Assembly: GCF_008801475.1 (NCBI RefSeq)
Contig: NZ_VZPP01000011.1
Span: 62,001-126,000, forward strand
Direction of reading: 5' to 3'
Length of the DNA stretch: 64,000 nt
From: Pseudomonas moorei
GTDB lineage: Bacteria > Pseudomonadota > Gammaproteobacteria > Pseudomonadales > Pseudomonadaceae
Each line of letters starts with the position of its first letter. Position 1 is the stretch's first letter. A model generated the notes under the pieces. That model made no database searches. It was given only the letters and a program-made list of their open reading frames with translations, and was not told where the DNA came from. The translations under genes were made by a program, and so were the position numbers. Positions 55,182 through 63,456 of this stretch are shown here, in pieces.

Positions 55182-55733
55182 CTAAACCAGCAACTCCCCG
55201 GCCACCACCGTTCGAGTGGCCTTGCCGCAGAGTTGTTCCACCAGCGCCAGGGCGAACGGCAGCGCGGCGCCCGAACCCTGGGCTGTGATGCAGTTGCCAT
55301 CGACCACCACCGGTTGATCGACGAAGGTGCAGCCTGACAGTTGATGGCTGGCCGAAGGCAGGCAGGTCATGCGCCGCTGACGCAACACGCCAAAAGTCTG
55401 CAGCGCCAGCGCGGGGGCCTCGGCAATGCCCGCGAACCAGCGACCGGCTGCGGCCTGGTCCTTGATCAACTGTTGCAAGGGTTGATGGTTCGCCAGGTGC
55501 TGCGCCCCCACCGCGCCGCCGGGCAGGGCGATCAGGTCGAATGGCTGCGCCAGCAGGTCCACCAGCATGGCATCGCAAGTCAGGCGGGTGCCGCGGGCGC
55601 AGGTGAGCATGCGTCGCCCCTCGATGCTGGCCACCACCACTTCCACTTTGGCGCGGCGCAGCACGTCGACCAGGGTCACGGCTTGCAGGTCATCGATGCC
55701 CTCGGCGAGGGTAATCAAGGCTCTAAAGGTCAT
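55182..55733 (-). CDS. DJ-1/PfpI family protein lacking the catalytic cysteine
   Basis: 183 residues of the DJ-1/YajL/ThiJ fold (MTFRALITLAEGIDDLQAVTLVDVLRRA, LIALPGGAVGAQHL). The nucleophile elbow, normally (A)ICA(A/G)P, reads AGIAEAP, so Cys is replaced by Ala104, and the conserved glutamate near the N-terminus appears as Asp15. The enzyme is therefore unlikely to have the usual glyoxalase or deglycase chemistry. Convergent with the MFS gene, with a 2-base gap. Confidence 0.85.
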   Translation of the reverse strand: MTFRALITLAEGIDDLQAVTLVDVLRRAKVEVVVASIEGRRMLTCARGTRLTCDAMLVDLLAQPFDLIALPGGAVGAQHLANHQPLQQLIKDQAAAGRWFAGIAEAPALALQTFGVLRQRRMTCLPSASHQLSGCTFVDQPVVVDGNCITAQGSGAALPFALALVEQLCGKATRTVVAGELLV

Positions 55734-55798
55734 AAGGGCAATCCACGGAGTGATCCTTAAAGCGTAGTCAGCTTTCCCGCCTCATGTTCGAACCCCTC

Positions 55799-56239
55799 TT
55801 ACTTGATGTAGAGCTGCGTCGATAGGGTGTTGCCCGGGGGATTGATCGAGGTGTCGCTGAAGGTGAACGTGCCTTGCTGCTTGCCCGCCAGATCGAAGAT
55901 GTATAGATAGCCAACGGTTTTCCTGCCGACGGTGCATTCCGTCAGGTTGCCGTTATCAAAAGCGCAGACCGGGGTGCGGGTACCGTTCACCTCAAAACCG
56001 TCCAGGGCGACATGCGCCTCACGCCCATAACCGACTTCCAGCACGAAAACCCGAATGTTCGGCCCTGCGTGATTGCAACGCGTCTCCACTTGCCCTTCGG
56101 CAATGCTTTCAAAACCGCAGGCCGGTGACTCGACTTTGAGCACTTTCAATTGAGTCAAGGGTGGCGCCGAGGCCGCCGAGGCCGTTTGTGCCCCCAGGGC
56201 CAGCAACATGCCAATGCCGATAAACAGACGCTTTTTCAT
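55799..56239 (-). CDS. DUF4879-type secreted protein
   Basis: 146 residues from ATG 56239, with a Sec signal peptide cleaved about residue 22. The mature part is a small beta domain with four cysteines (ACGFE, RCNH, VCAFD, ECTVG) likely in two disulfides. I recall this pattern from the YolA/DUF4879 family, of unknown function. Divergent from the NCS2 gene. Confidence 0.75.
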   Translation of the reverse strand: MKKRLFIGIGMLLALGAQTASAASAPPLTQLKVLKVESPACGFESIAEGQVETRCNHAGPNIRVFVLEVGYGREAHVALDGFEVNGTRTPVCAFDNGNLTECTVGRKTVGYLYIFDLAGKQQGTFTFSDTSINPPGNTLSTQLYIK

Positions 56240-56458
56240 GCAATACCCTTCCCAAAAAACAGCGCGCAGTATGGCTGACTTGGGCCAAAGGCAAAACATC
56301 GACGACGATCACCGCCATAAGCAGCCATAACCCCACGCTACTGGTATGATGCGCGGCTTTTTCCGACCCAGCGAAAATTCTCGGGCGCCTGCAACGGCCT
56401 GTGCTTTGCTGTTGAGGTCGATACATTCACGGCGCCGGGCGCGCCACGGGGAGCAGAC

Positions 56459-57754
56459 ATGCTGGAAAGGCTGTTTCAACTCAAGGCACACAACACCAAC
56501 GTACGGACCGAGATACTGGCGGGCGTCACCACCTTTTTGGCCATGGCCTACATCCTGTTCGTCAACCCGAGCATCCTCGGCGAGACCGGCATGGACAAGG
56601 GTGCGGTGTTTGTCGCGACCTGTCTGGCTGCCGCCATCGGCTCCACGATAATGGGGCTGATCGCCAACTACCCGATCGCCCTCGCTCCGGGCATGGGCCT
56701 GAACGCGTTCTTCACCTACACCGTGGTCCTGCACATGGGTCACACCTGGCAAGTGGCGCTGGGCGCGGTGTTCATTTCGGCGGTGTGCTTCTTCCTGCTG
56801 TCGATCTTCCGCATCCGTGAATGGATCATCAACAGCATCCCATTGCCATTGCGCTCGGCGATTGCCGCCGGTATCGGCCTGTTCCTGGCGCTGATCGCCC
56901 TGCACAACGCCGGCATCGTGGTCAGCAACCCGGCGACCATGGTCGGCCTCGGTGACCTGAAGCAACCGGCACCGATCCTCGCCACCCTCGGCTTTGCCCT
57001 GATCGTCGCCCTCGAAGCGCTGGCTGTGCGTGGCGCCGTGCTGATCGGCATTCTGGTGGTGACCATTGTTTCGATCGCGATGGGTTTCAGCCCGTTCGGC
57101 GGCGTGATGTCGATGCCGCCTTCGCTGGCTCCGACCTTCCTGCAACTGGACATCAAGGGTGCATTGGACATCGGTCTGGTCAGCGTGATCTTCGCCTTCC
57201 TGTTCGTTGACCTGTTCGACAACTCCGGCACCCTGATCGGCGTCGCCAAGCGCGCCGGCCTGATGGGCAAGGACGGCCACATGCCGAAAATGGGCCGCGC
57301 CCTGATCGCCGACAGTACCGCCGCCATGGCCGGTTCACTGCTGGGCACCTCGACCACCACGAGCTACATCGAATCCGCCGCCGGCGTGAGTGCCGGTGGC
57401 CGCACAGGCCTGACCGCCGTCGTGGTGGCGATCCTGTTCCTGCTGGCGCTGTTCTTCTCGCCACTGGCCTCCAGCGTTCCGGCGTTCGCCACTGCCCCGG
57501 CGCTGCTGTTCGTCGCCGTACTGATGACATCCGGCCTGGCCGAAATAGACTGGGACGACATCACCGTTGCCGCACCGGTGGTGATCACCGCCCTGGCGAT
57601 GCCGTTCACTTACTCCATCGCCAACGGTATCGCTTTCGGCTTCATCTCGTGGACCGCCATCAAGCTGATGTCCGGTCGTGGCCGTGAGCTGAACCCGGCG
57701 CTGGTGATTCTGTCGATTCTGTTCGTGATCAAGCTGGGTTGGTTCAACGCATGA
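56459..57754 (+). CDS. NCS2 family purine permease (AzgA type)
   Basis: 431 residues, about 12-14 helices, proton-coupled uptake of adenine, guanine or hypoxanthine. Features: LAMAYILFVNPSILGETGMDKGAVF, TCLAAAIGSTIMGLIANYPIALAPGMGLNAFFT, and the SXTTSYIES loop (GTSTTTSYIESAAGVSAGGRTGL). It ends in an ATGA overlap with trmA. Confidence 0.92.
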   Translation: MLERLFQLKAHNTNVRTEILAGVTTFLAMAYILFVNPSILGETGMDKGAVFVATCLAAAIGSTIMGLIANYPIALAPGMGLNAFFTYTVVLHMGHTWQVALGAVFISAVCFFLLSIFRIREWIINSIPLPLRSAIAAGIGLFLALIALHNAGIVVSNPATMVGLGDLKQPAPILATLGFALIVALEALAVRGAVLIGILVVTIVSIAMGFSPFGGVMSMPPSLAPTFLQLDIKGALDIGLVSVIFAFLFVDLFDNSGTLIGVAKRAGLMGKDGHMPKMGRALIADSTAAMAGSLLGTSTTTSYIESAAGVSAGGRTGLTAVVVAILFLLALFFSPLASSVPAFATAPALLFVAVLMTSGLAEIDWDDITVAAPVVITALAMPFTYSIANGIAFGFISWTAIKLMSGRGRELNPALVILSILFVIKLGWFNA

Positions 57755-58830
57755 CTTTTGATTCCCAGGCCTACGCCGCTCAGCTCGAAGAAAAGGTCAC
57801 GCGTCTGCGTGACCTGCTGGCGCCTTTCGATGCGCCGCAGCCGACCGTGTTCGACTCGCCGCTGCAGAACTTCCGCCTGCGCGCCGAATTCCGCCTGTGG
57901 CGCGAAGCCGGCGAGCGCCACTACGCGATGTTTTCCCAGGAAGACAAGCGCACGCCGATCCTGATCGAAGAATTCCCGATCGCCAGCCAGCGCATCAACC
58001 AGTTGATGCCGCAGCTCAAGGCCGCCTGGCAAGCCAGTTCCGCCCTGAGCCACAAGCTGTTTCAGGTGGAATTCCTGACCACCCTGGCCGGCGACGCCAT
58101 GATCACCCTGTGCTACCACCGTCCGCTGGACGAACACTGGCACGCGGCGGCCTCGAAGCTGGCGGAGCAACTGAACGTCAGCGTGATTGGCCGCTCCAAG
58201 GGCAAACGCGAAGTCATCGGTCACGATTACGTGGTGGAGAAGCTGGAAGTCGGCGGCCGTACCTTCAGCTATCGCCAGCCCGAAGGCGCCTTCACGCAGC
58301 CCAACGGCACCGTGAACCAGAAGATGCTCAACTGGGCGTACGAGGCACTGGGCGATCGCCCGGACGACTTGCTGGAACTGTATTGCGGCAACGGCAACTT
58401 CACCCTGCCGCTGGCCACTCGCGTGCGTAAAGTACTGGCCACCGAAATCAGCAAGACCTCGGTCAATGCCGCGCTGAGCAACCTCAGCGAAAACGCTGTG
58501 GATAACGTCACGCTGGTGCGTCTGTCCGCCGAAGAGCTGACCGAAGCCTTGAATGAAGTGCGGCCGTTCCGTCGCCTGCACGGTATCGACCTCAAGAGCT
58601 ACGAGTTCGGCAGCGTATTCGTCGACCCGCCGCGCGCCGGCATGGACCCGGACACCTGCGAACTGACCCGACGCTTCGACAACATCCTCTACATTTCCTG
58701 CAATCCGGAAACCCTGGCGGCGAACATCGCCCAACTGCACGACACCCACCGCATCACCCAATGCGCGCTGTTCGACCAGTTCCCCTGGACCCACCACATG
58801 GAATCCGGCGTGTTACTGACCCGGCGCTGA
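57751..58830 (+). CDS. trmA: tRNA (uracil-54-C5)-methyltransferase TrmA
   Basis: 359 residues from ATG 57751, which overlaps the permease stop (ATGA). Makes m5U54 of tRNA. Motifs: NFRLRAEFRLWREAGERHYAMF, LLELYCGNGNFTLPLA, and the catalytic nucleophile in YISCNPETLAANI, with the general base Glu in HMESGVLLTRR. The in-frame start at 57739 is not needed. Confidence 0.95.
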   Translation: MTFDSQAYAAQLEEKVTRLRDLLAPFDAPQPTVFDSPLQNFRLRAEFRLWREAGERHYAMFSQEDKRTPILIEEFPIASQRINQLMPQLKAAWQASSALSHKLFQVEFLTTLAGDAMITLCYHRPLDEHWHAAASKLAEQLNVSVIGRSKGKREVIGHDYVVEKLEVGGRTFSYRQPEGAFTQPNGTVNQKMLNWAYEALGDRPDDLLELYCGNGNFTLPLATRVRKVLATEISKTSVNAALSNLSENAVDNVTLVRLSAEELTEALNEVRPFRRLHGIDLKSYEFGSVFVDPPRAGMDPDTCELTRRFDNILYISCNPETLAANIAQLHDTHRITQCALFDQFPWTHHMESGVLLTRR

Positions 58831-58848
58831 GTGCAGGTGCCAGACATG

Positions 58849-58878
58849 AAAAAGCCGTCTCCGCGACGGCTTTTTTTG
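58849..58878 (+). terminator. Terminator after trmA
   Basis: Stem AAAAAGCCGTC / GACGGCTTTTT with a TCCGC loop, then T tract. It may also serve the minus-strand DUF2442 gene. Confidence 0.92.
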
Positions 58879-58883
58879 TGCCC

Positions 58884-59330
58884 TCAAGGGGTGACATCAA
58901 CCTTGCGCGGACGCCCTCCTTTTTTGCCATTGGAGCGTGCAGCCTCAGCCTTGGCCGAGCTGCTTTGACGGCCATTGCGTGAAGCGACTACCGAAGTCGC
59001 CATGGCCATCAAAGGCGGGCACGCCGATATCATCTCTGCTATGGATACATGCAGATCCTTACCTTCGTGGCAAAGCGCAGCACCGGCGTAACCGACCTTC
59101 AGCCGGTTGAAGTCCTCGGCCTCGAAACCGTCGAATTCCGAATAAATTTTGACCGGCAGCAACACACCACTGCCATCTTCGAAGCTGACGGCCAGACACG
59201 GGTCCAGAAAAGCTACCGCCGTGGCCTGTAAACCGCTACGACGGCGTAACTCACCTCTTTCAATGGCTTCGTCCAGGCGACTTTCGGTGACCGGTCGATC
59301 AACCAGCGTCCCGGCTTTTATGGTTTTCAT
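58884..59330 (-). CDS. DUF2442 domain protein with AT-hook-like tail
   Basis: 148 residues. The core reads AVAFLDPCLAVSFEDGSGVLLPVKIYSEFDGFEAEDFNRLKVGYAG, typical of DUF2442. The C-terminus is basic and glycine-rich (SNGKKGGRPRKV) with a GRP-R core like an AT-hook, suggesting DNA binding. Start overlaps the upstream gene stop by 4 bases (ATGA), so the two are one operon. In a toxin-antitoxin-like reading it would be the antitoxin; that is inference. Confidence 0.75.
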   Translation of the reverse strand: MKTIKAGTLVDRPVTESRLDEAIERGELRRRSGLQATAVAFLDPCLAVSFEDGSGVLLPVKIYSEFDGFEAEDFNRLKVGYAGAALCHEGKDLHVSIAEMISACPPLMAMATSVVASRNGRQSSSAKAEAARSNGKKGGRPRKVDVTP

Positions 59331-59755
59331 AACTCGATCTCCACACCTTCTTGTGCGCCTTTGAGAAACAGCAGCGTCTTGTTCGCTTCGGGCTCATAAC
59401 ACGCAGAACCAATCTTGTAAGTCGCACCGGCAATCCCTTTCACCCATACGACCTCATTGATTTGCCCGTCCCACAACTGGTTGTCGAGACAGACCGTATG
59501 TATTTTTCGCCACCAAATGCCACGAGCGCGCTGCAGATGGGCAGGCTGCATGAGCGATTGACGCAATCCCTCAAGCACCGCCAATGGCGGTCGTCTCGAC
59601 AGCGGAATGACATCCCAGAGTTCAACGCCGTTGTGCCAGAAGCAAAACTTGAACCTCGCACTCCACGTTCCGCCATCCACATGCGCATGCGGTGGACAGT
59701 GTTCATCGCGCAGCATGGTCACCACTGAGAGCCCTTTGTAGCTGCATACTTTCAT
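59327..59755 (-). CDS. DUF4160-type protein, first gene of the pair
   Basis: 142 residues. The N-terminal block EHCPPHAHVDGG is the DUF4160 signature (PPH.HV), followed by WSARFKFCFWHNGVELWDVIPLSRRPPLAVL. The rest is less conserved. No clear Shine-Dalgarno precedes ATG 59755. An inverted repeat (TAACC...GGTTA) lies at 59758-59776 just upstream. Pairs of DUF4160 and DUF2442 are found in many genomes, probably as a stability or defence module. Confidence 0.7.
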   Translation of the reverse strand: MKVCSYKGLSVVTMLRDEHCPPHAHVDGGTWSARFKFCFWHNGVELWDVIPLSRRPPLAVLEGLRQSLMQPAHLQRARGIWWRKIHTVCLDNQLWDGQINEVVWVKGIAGATYKIGSACYEPEANKTLLFLKGAQEGVEIEL

Positions 59756-59756
59756 G

Positions 59757-59776
59757 CTAACCCATCCGTTAGGTTA
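59757..59776. repeat. Small inverted repeat upstream of the DUF4160 gene
   Basis: CTAAC...GTTAG and TAACC...GGTTA nest inside CTAACCCATCCGTTAGGTTA. Short arms of 5 bases with 6-9 base spacers. It could be an operator for the DUF2442 partner; weak evidence on its own. Confidence 0.35.
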
Positions 59777-59925
59777 ATGAGTCAGAAGACTCGACATTCC
59801 CTGGAAATCTGACAACCGGCACGACTCACAGAATCGTCAAAGCGCTTCTGAGACTAGCGTTCAGTCCCATCCGTGGCCGACCCACAGCCTTGGAAAAACG
59901 TAAACAAACCTTTCCCGACACCCAC

Positions 59926-59954
59926 AAAAAAGCCGTCTAGACGACGGCTTTTTT
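59926..59954 (-). terminator. Terminator after the tautomerase gene
   Basis: Stem AAAAAAGCCGTC / GACGGCTTTTTT, loop TAGAC. Symmetric, so it may work on both strands. Confidence 0.92.
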
Positions 59955-59962
59955 CACCCGAT

Positions 59963-60169
59963 TCACCCCGGCAAATTCTTTCGATATTCCGTGGTGGTGA
60001 TGCCCTTATACCCCCAGTTATCGGTATCAATTTCCTCGATCACGATGTGCGTCAGCTCAGGCGGTTTGCCGAGGACGCGCTGCAAGGTTTCGGTGATCTC
60101 CGCGATGACCTGGGCTTTCTGCTCCCGGGTCACGCCGTCACGGGTAATACGAACGCTGACAAAAGGCAT
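59963..60169 (-). CDS. 4-oxalocrotonate tautomerase family protein
   Basis: 68 residues. Catalytic Pro1 follows the initiator Met (MPFVSVRITRDGVTREQK), and the family LxxVIAEITETLQRVLGKPPE helix is present. AGGAG lies 6 bases before the start. These small enzymes tautomerise dienols in aromatic degradation or act on isothiocyanate-like compounds; the substrate here is unknown. Confidence 0.88.
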   Translation of the reverse strand: MPFVSVRITRDGVTREQKAQVIAEITETLQRVLGKPPELTHIVIEEIDTDNWGYKGITTTEYRKNLPG

Positions 60170-60288
60170 GCTGTATCTCCTGCTCGCTGATCAAGAAAGG
60201 CTCGGCACAAGGAACTCACTGTATCCGTGTGCAAGCATCTGATAAATACTGATTCACACACTTCATTTGATCCCCGGTGTAATCAATC

Positions 60289-61200
60289 ATGCAGCGACAA
60301 TTCGACGATCTTCAGCTAGGCAGTATCGAGCTGTTTTGCCTGGCCGCCGAGGCCGGCAGCTTCACATCCGCCGCACTGGTGGCGGGCGTCACCCCGGCCG
60401 CCGTGAGTCGCTCGGTGTCACGCATGGAAGAGCGCCTGGGTGTACGGCTGTTCGCCCGCACCACCCGCAGCGTCAAACTGACCGACAGTGGTCGGCGCTA
60501 CTACGAGGAATGCCGCCAGGCGCTGGCCCAACTGGTTGAAGCCCAGCGCGAAGTCATGGGCCAGCAGCAAGTACCCTCCGGGACCTTGCGCATCAGTATT
60601 CCCACCACCTACGCCCACCATCGAATCCTGCCGTTGCTGCCGGCCTTTCGCGCGCGTTTCCCGGCGGTGAAGGTCGAGTCGCACATCAGCAATCGCAATA
60701 TCGATTTCGTCGGCGAAGGCTATGACATGGCCATTCGTGTGCGGGCCATTCCGGATTCAGGCCTGATCGCCAGGCCGCTCGAAGACGCCGAACTGGTGAT
60801 GGTTGCGAGCCCCGATTACCTCCAGCATGCCGGCACGCCGCAAACCCTCGACGACCTGCAACACCACGAATGCATCCAGTACGAACTGCCCAGCAGCGGC
60901 CGTCGTATCGCCTGGCTGTTCAACGACCACGGCGTGCAGCGGGAAATTCTGGCCGAGGGCAACTTCAGCTGTTCCGACGACGTATTGGGTGGCGTGACCC
61001 TGGCCAAACACGGTGCCGGCCTGTTTCAGACCTATCGCTTCATTGTCGAAAAGGAACTGGCCGATGGCTCGCTGCTGGAAGTGCTCAAGCCATACGGCGG
61101 GCGCTCGCGACCGTTCACCTTGCTCTATCCGCAAAGTCGCCACGTCCCCCTTAGATTGCGGGCGTTTATCGATTTTCTGCTTGAGCATCTGCCACGTTGA
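60289..61200 (+). CDS. LysR family transcriptional regulator
   Basis: 303 residues. N-terminal HTH (FDDLQLGSIELFCLAAEAGSFTSAALVAGVTPAAVSRSVSRME) and LysR substrate domain (LRISIPTTYAHHRILPLLPAF...YDMAIRVRAIPDSGLIARPLED). Divergent from the tautomerase gene and upstream of aroQ, so it may control either. The effector is unknown. Confidence 0.88.
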   Translation: MQRQFDDLQLGSIELFCLAAEAGSFTSAALVAGVTPAAVSRSVSRMEERLGVRLFARTTRSVKLTDSGRRYYEECRQALAQLVEAQREVMGQQQVPSGTLRISIPTTYAHHRILPLLPAFRARFPAVKVESHISNRNIDFVGEGYDMAIRVRAIPDSGLIARPLEDAELVMVASPDYLQHAGTPQTLDDLQHHECIQYELPSSGRRIAWLFNDHGVQREILAEGNFSCSDDVLGGVTLAKHGAGLFQTYRFIVEKELADGSLLEVLKPYGGRSRPFTLLYPQSRHVPLRLRAFIDFLLEHLPR

Positions 61201-61339
61201 ACACGAAACCGTCCGATCACCGCACACAAACAGTCCGGTGACTCGCTCTTCAATTGACCGAATTAACCAGTTAGTACAATTTATCTCCACAGGCTGAAAC
61301 CTCGGCCAATGCCAAAAATAATAAGTGGAGAAAACTTCG

Positions 61340-61780
61340 ATGCCCCCCATTATTCTGGTGCTCAACGGCCCGAATCTGAACCTGCTCGGCACCCGTGAAC
61401 CGGAGACCTACGGCCACGAAACCCTCGCTGACATTTCCGCGTTGTGCGGTCGTACCGCCGAAGAATTCGGCCTGGCGGTGGAGTTTCGCCAGACCAACCA
61501 CGAAGGCGAACTGCTCGACTGGATTCACAACGCCCGCAACCGTTGTGCCGGCATCGTGATCAACCCGGCCGCCTGGACCCACACCTCAGTGGCAATCCGC
61601 GATGCGCTGGTTGCCAGCGAATTGCCCGTGATTGAAGTGCACTTGTCCAATGTCCACGCCCGTGAGCCTTTCCGCCACCACTCCTTCGTCTCGGCCATTG
61701 CCACTGCGGTGATGGCCGGGTTCGGCAGCCACGGCTATCGCCTGGCGCTGGAGCATTTCAGCCTGCGTTTGAAGGGGTGA
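61340..61780 (+). CDS. aroQ: 3-dehydroquinate dehydratase, type II
   Basis: 146 residues from ATG 61340 (GGAG upstream); GTG 61325 is less likely. Dodecameric enzyme, catalytic Tyr in GTREPETYG, EGELLDWIHNA, INPAAWTHTSVAIRDA and EVHLSNVHAREPFRHHS are all intact. Close linkage to the dehydrogenase and the quiC-like gene indicates a catabolic quinate/shikimate role rather than the biosynthetic aroQ, which sits elsewhere. Confidence 0.92.
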   Translation: MPPIILVLNGPNLNLLGTREPETYGHETLADISALCGRTAEEFGLAVEFRQTNHEGELLDWIHNARNRCAGIVINPAAWTHTSVAIRDALVASELPVIEVHLSNVHAREPFRHHSFVSAIATAVMAGFGSHGYRLALEHFSLRLKG

Positions 61781-61785
61781 ACATC

Positions 61786-62640
61786 ATGAGTCAGAACCAC
61801 ACGGTATTGGCCGGACTGATCGGCGCCGGCATCCAGGCATCCCGCACCCCGGCACTGCACGAGCATGAAGGCGATGCCCAGGGCCTGCGTTACCTCTATC
61901 GCCTGATCGACCTCGATCAGCTGCAACTCGACAGCAATGCCCTGCCCGACCTGCTCAGTGCCGCCGAGCGCATGAACTTCACCGGGCTGAACATTACCTT
62001 CCCGTGCAAACAGGCGATCATCCCGCTGCTCGACGAATTGTCGCCGGAAGCTCGCGGCATTGGCGCGGTGAACACCGTAGTGCTCAAGGATGGCAAACGC
62101 ATCGGTCACAACACCGACTGCCTGGGATTTGCCGAAGGCTTTCGCCGTGGCTTGCCGGGCGTTGCCGTTGATCACGTCGTACAAATGGGTGCCGGAGGCG
62201 CGGGTGCCGCCGTTGCCCACGCGCTGTTGAGCGAAGGCGTGCAGCAGCTGAGCATTTTCGATGTGGAAATCAGCCGCGCCCAAAGCCTGGCGGACAACCT
62301 CAATCAAACGTTCGGCAGCGGCCGCGCCGTGGCGGGTCTCGATCTGGCGCGGAGCCTGGCCGAGGCCGACGGCCTGGTGAACACCACGCCCATGGGCATG
62401 AAAAAACTGCCGGGCATGCCCGTGCCGGTCGAATTGCTGCGCGCGCAACTGTGGGTCGCGGAGATTGTTTACTTCCCGCTGGAAACCGAACTGCTGCGCA
62501 ACGCCCGCGCCCTGGGCTGCCGGACCCTGGATGGCGGCAACATGGCAGTGTTTCAGGCGGTGAAGGCGTTCGAATTGTTCAGCGGCGTGGTGCCCGATGC
62601 CCAGCGAATGCTGGCGCACTTTCAAAGCATGAATGGCTGA
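61786..62640 (+). CDS. Quinate/shikimate dehydrogenase (AroE family)
   Basis: 284 residues from ATG 61786 with GGGG upstream; GTG 61777 is weaker. The substrate motif is SRTPALHEHEG in place of AroE SxSPxxHN, Lys in NITFPCKQAIIP, and the Rossmann region is QMGAGGAGAAVAHALL. The SRTP variant, and linkage to aroQ and quiC, favour a catabolic dehydrogenase over biosynthetic AroE. Confidence 0.87.
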   Translation: MSQNHTVLAGLIGAGIQASRTPALHEHEGDAQGLRYLYRLIDLDQLQLDSNALPDLLSAAERMNFTGLNITFPCKQAIIPLLDELSPEARGIGAVNTVVLKDGKRIGHNTDCLGFAEGFRRGLPGVAVDHVVQMGAGGAGAAVAHALLSEGVQQLSIFDVEISRAQSLADNLNQTFGSGRAVAGLDLARSLAEADGLVNTTPMGMKKLPGMPVPVELLRAQLWVAEIVYFPLETELLRNARALGCRTLDGGNMAVFQAVKAFELFSGVVPDAQRMLAHFQSMNG

Positions 62641-62649
62641 AGGTCTTTT

Positions 62650-62673
62650 GTGGCGAGCGAGCTCGCTCGCCAC
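62650..62673. repeat. Perfect 24-base palindrome after the dehydrogenase gene
   Basis: GTGGCGAGCGAGCTCGCTCGCCAC, a REP-like perfect palindrome between two convergent genes. It may act in termination. Confidence 0.7.
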
Positions 62674-62676
62674 GAT

Positions 62677-63354
62677 TCAGGCCTGCAAATAGCGCAGAAC
62701 CGACTCGCAAATCATCTCCCGATGACGCTGCTTGATGCGTTCATCCGGCAAATCAATCTGGAAAATCTCACCAAAGGTGTGACGGTTCGACACGCGATAG
62801 AAGCAGAACGAGCTGATCAGCAAATGCACATCCAGCGGATCCAGCCCCTTGCGAAACAGCCCTTCCTCGGCACCGCGACGCAAAATCTCGCCCAATGAGT
62901 CGAGGATGGTGTTGTTCATCGCCTTGATCGCATCGGAACGCTTCACGTATTCGGCGTTGTGAATGTTTTCAATGCTGACGATGCGCACGAAGTCGACGTT
63001 GCGGTCATGGTGATCGAAGGTGAATTCCACCAGCCGCCGAATCGCCTCCACCGGGGCCAGTTCGGTCAGGTGCAGTCGGTTTTCGGTACTGCGAATATCG
63101 CCGTAAAGCTTTTCCAGAACCTCGACGTAGAGCTGCTCCTTACTACCGAAGTAGTAATAGATCATGCGCTTTGAAGTGTGGATGCGCTCGGCGATCGCAT
63201 CGACGCGAGCCCCGGAAAGCCCCTGCTGAACGAACTCGACAATGGCTTCTTGAAGAATGTTCTCGCGGGTTTTTTCCGGATTGTTTTTGCGACTCTTGCG
63301 CGGCTCGACAACCGGTTCGTCGGACGCTAAGGAGAGTTCTGAAGTCATTGTCAT
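62677..63354 (-). CDS. TetR family transcriptional regulator
   Basis: 225 residues from ATG 63354 (a second ATG is two codons later); the longer frame to 63429 lacks a good site. HTH: KTRENILQEAIVEFVQQGLSGARVDAIAERIHTSKRMIYYYFGSKEQLYVEVLE. The ligand domain contains VDFVRIVSIENIHNAEYVKRSD. Next to the quiC-like gene on the same strand; likely regulates the locus. Confidence 0.87.
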   Translation of the reverse strand: MTMTSELSLASDEPVVEPRKSRKNNPEKTRENILQEAIVEFVQQGLSGARVDAIAERIHTSKRMIYYYFGSKEQLYVEVLEKLYGDIRSTENRLHLTELAPVEAIRRLVEFTFDHHDRNVDFVRIVSIENIHNAEYVKRSDAIKAMNNTILDSLGEILRRGAEEGLFRKGLDPLDVHLLISSFCFYRVSNRHTFGEIFQIDLPDERIKQRHREMICESVLRYLQA

Positions 63355-63456
63355 TGCGGGCTCACGGCCATCACTGCACAGGCGGGCGATTATGGGCTGA
63401 GCCGCACACTGAAGGAAGCCGTGCGGCAACGGATTACTCCCGCGGTTACGAATTTC

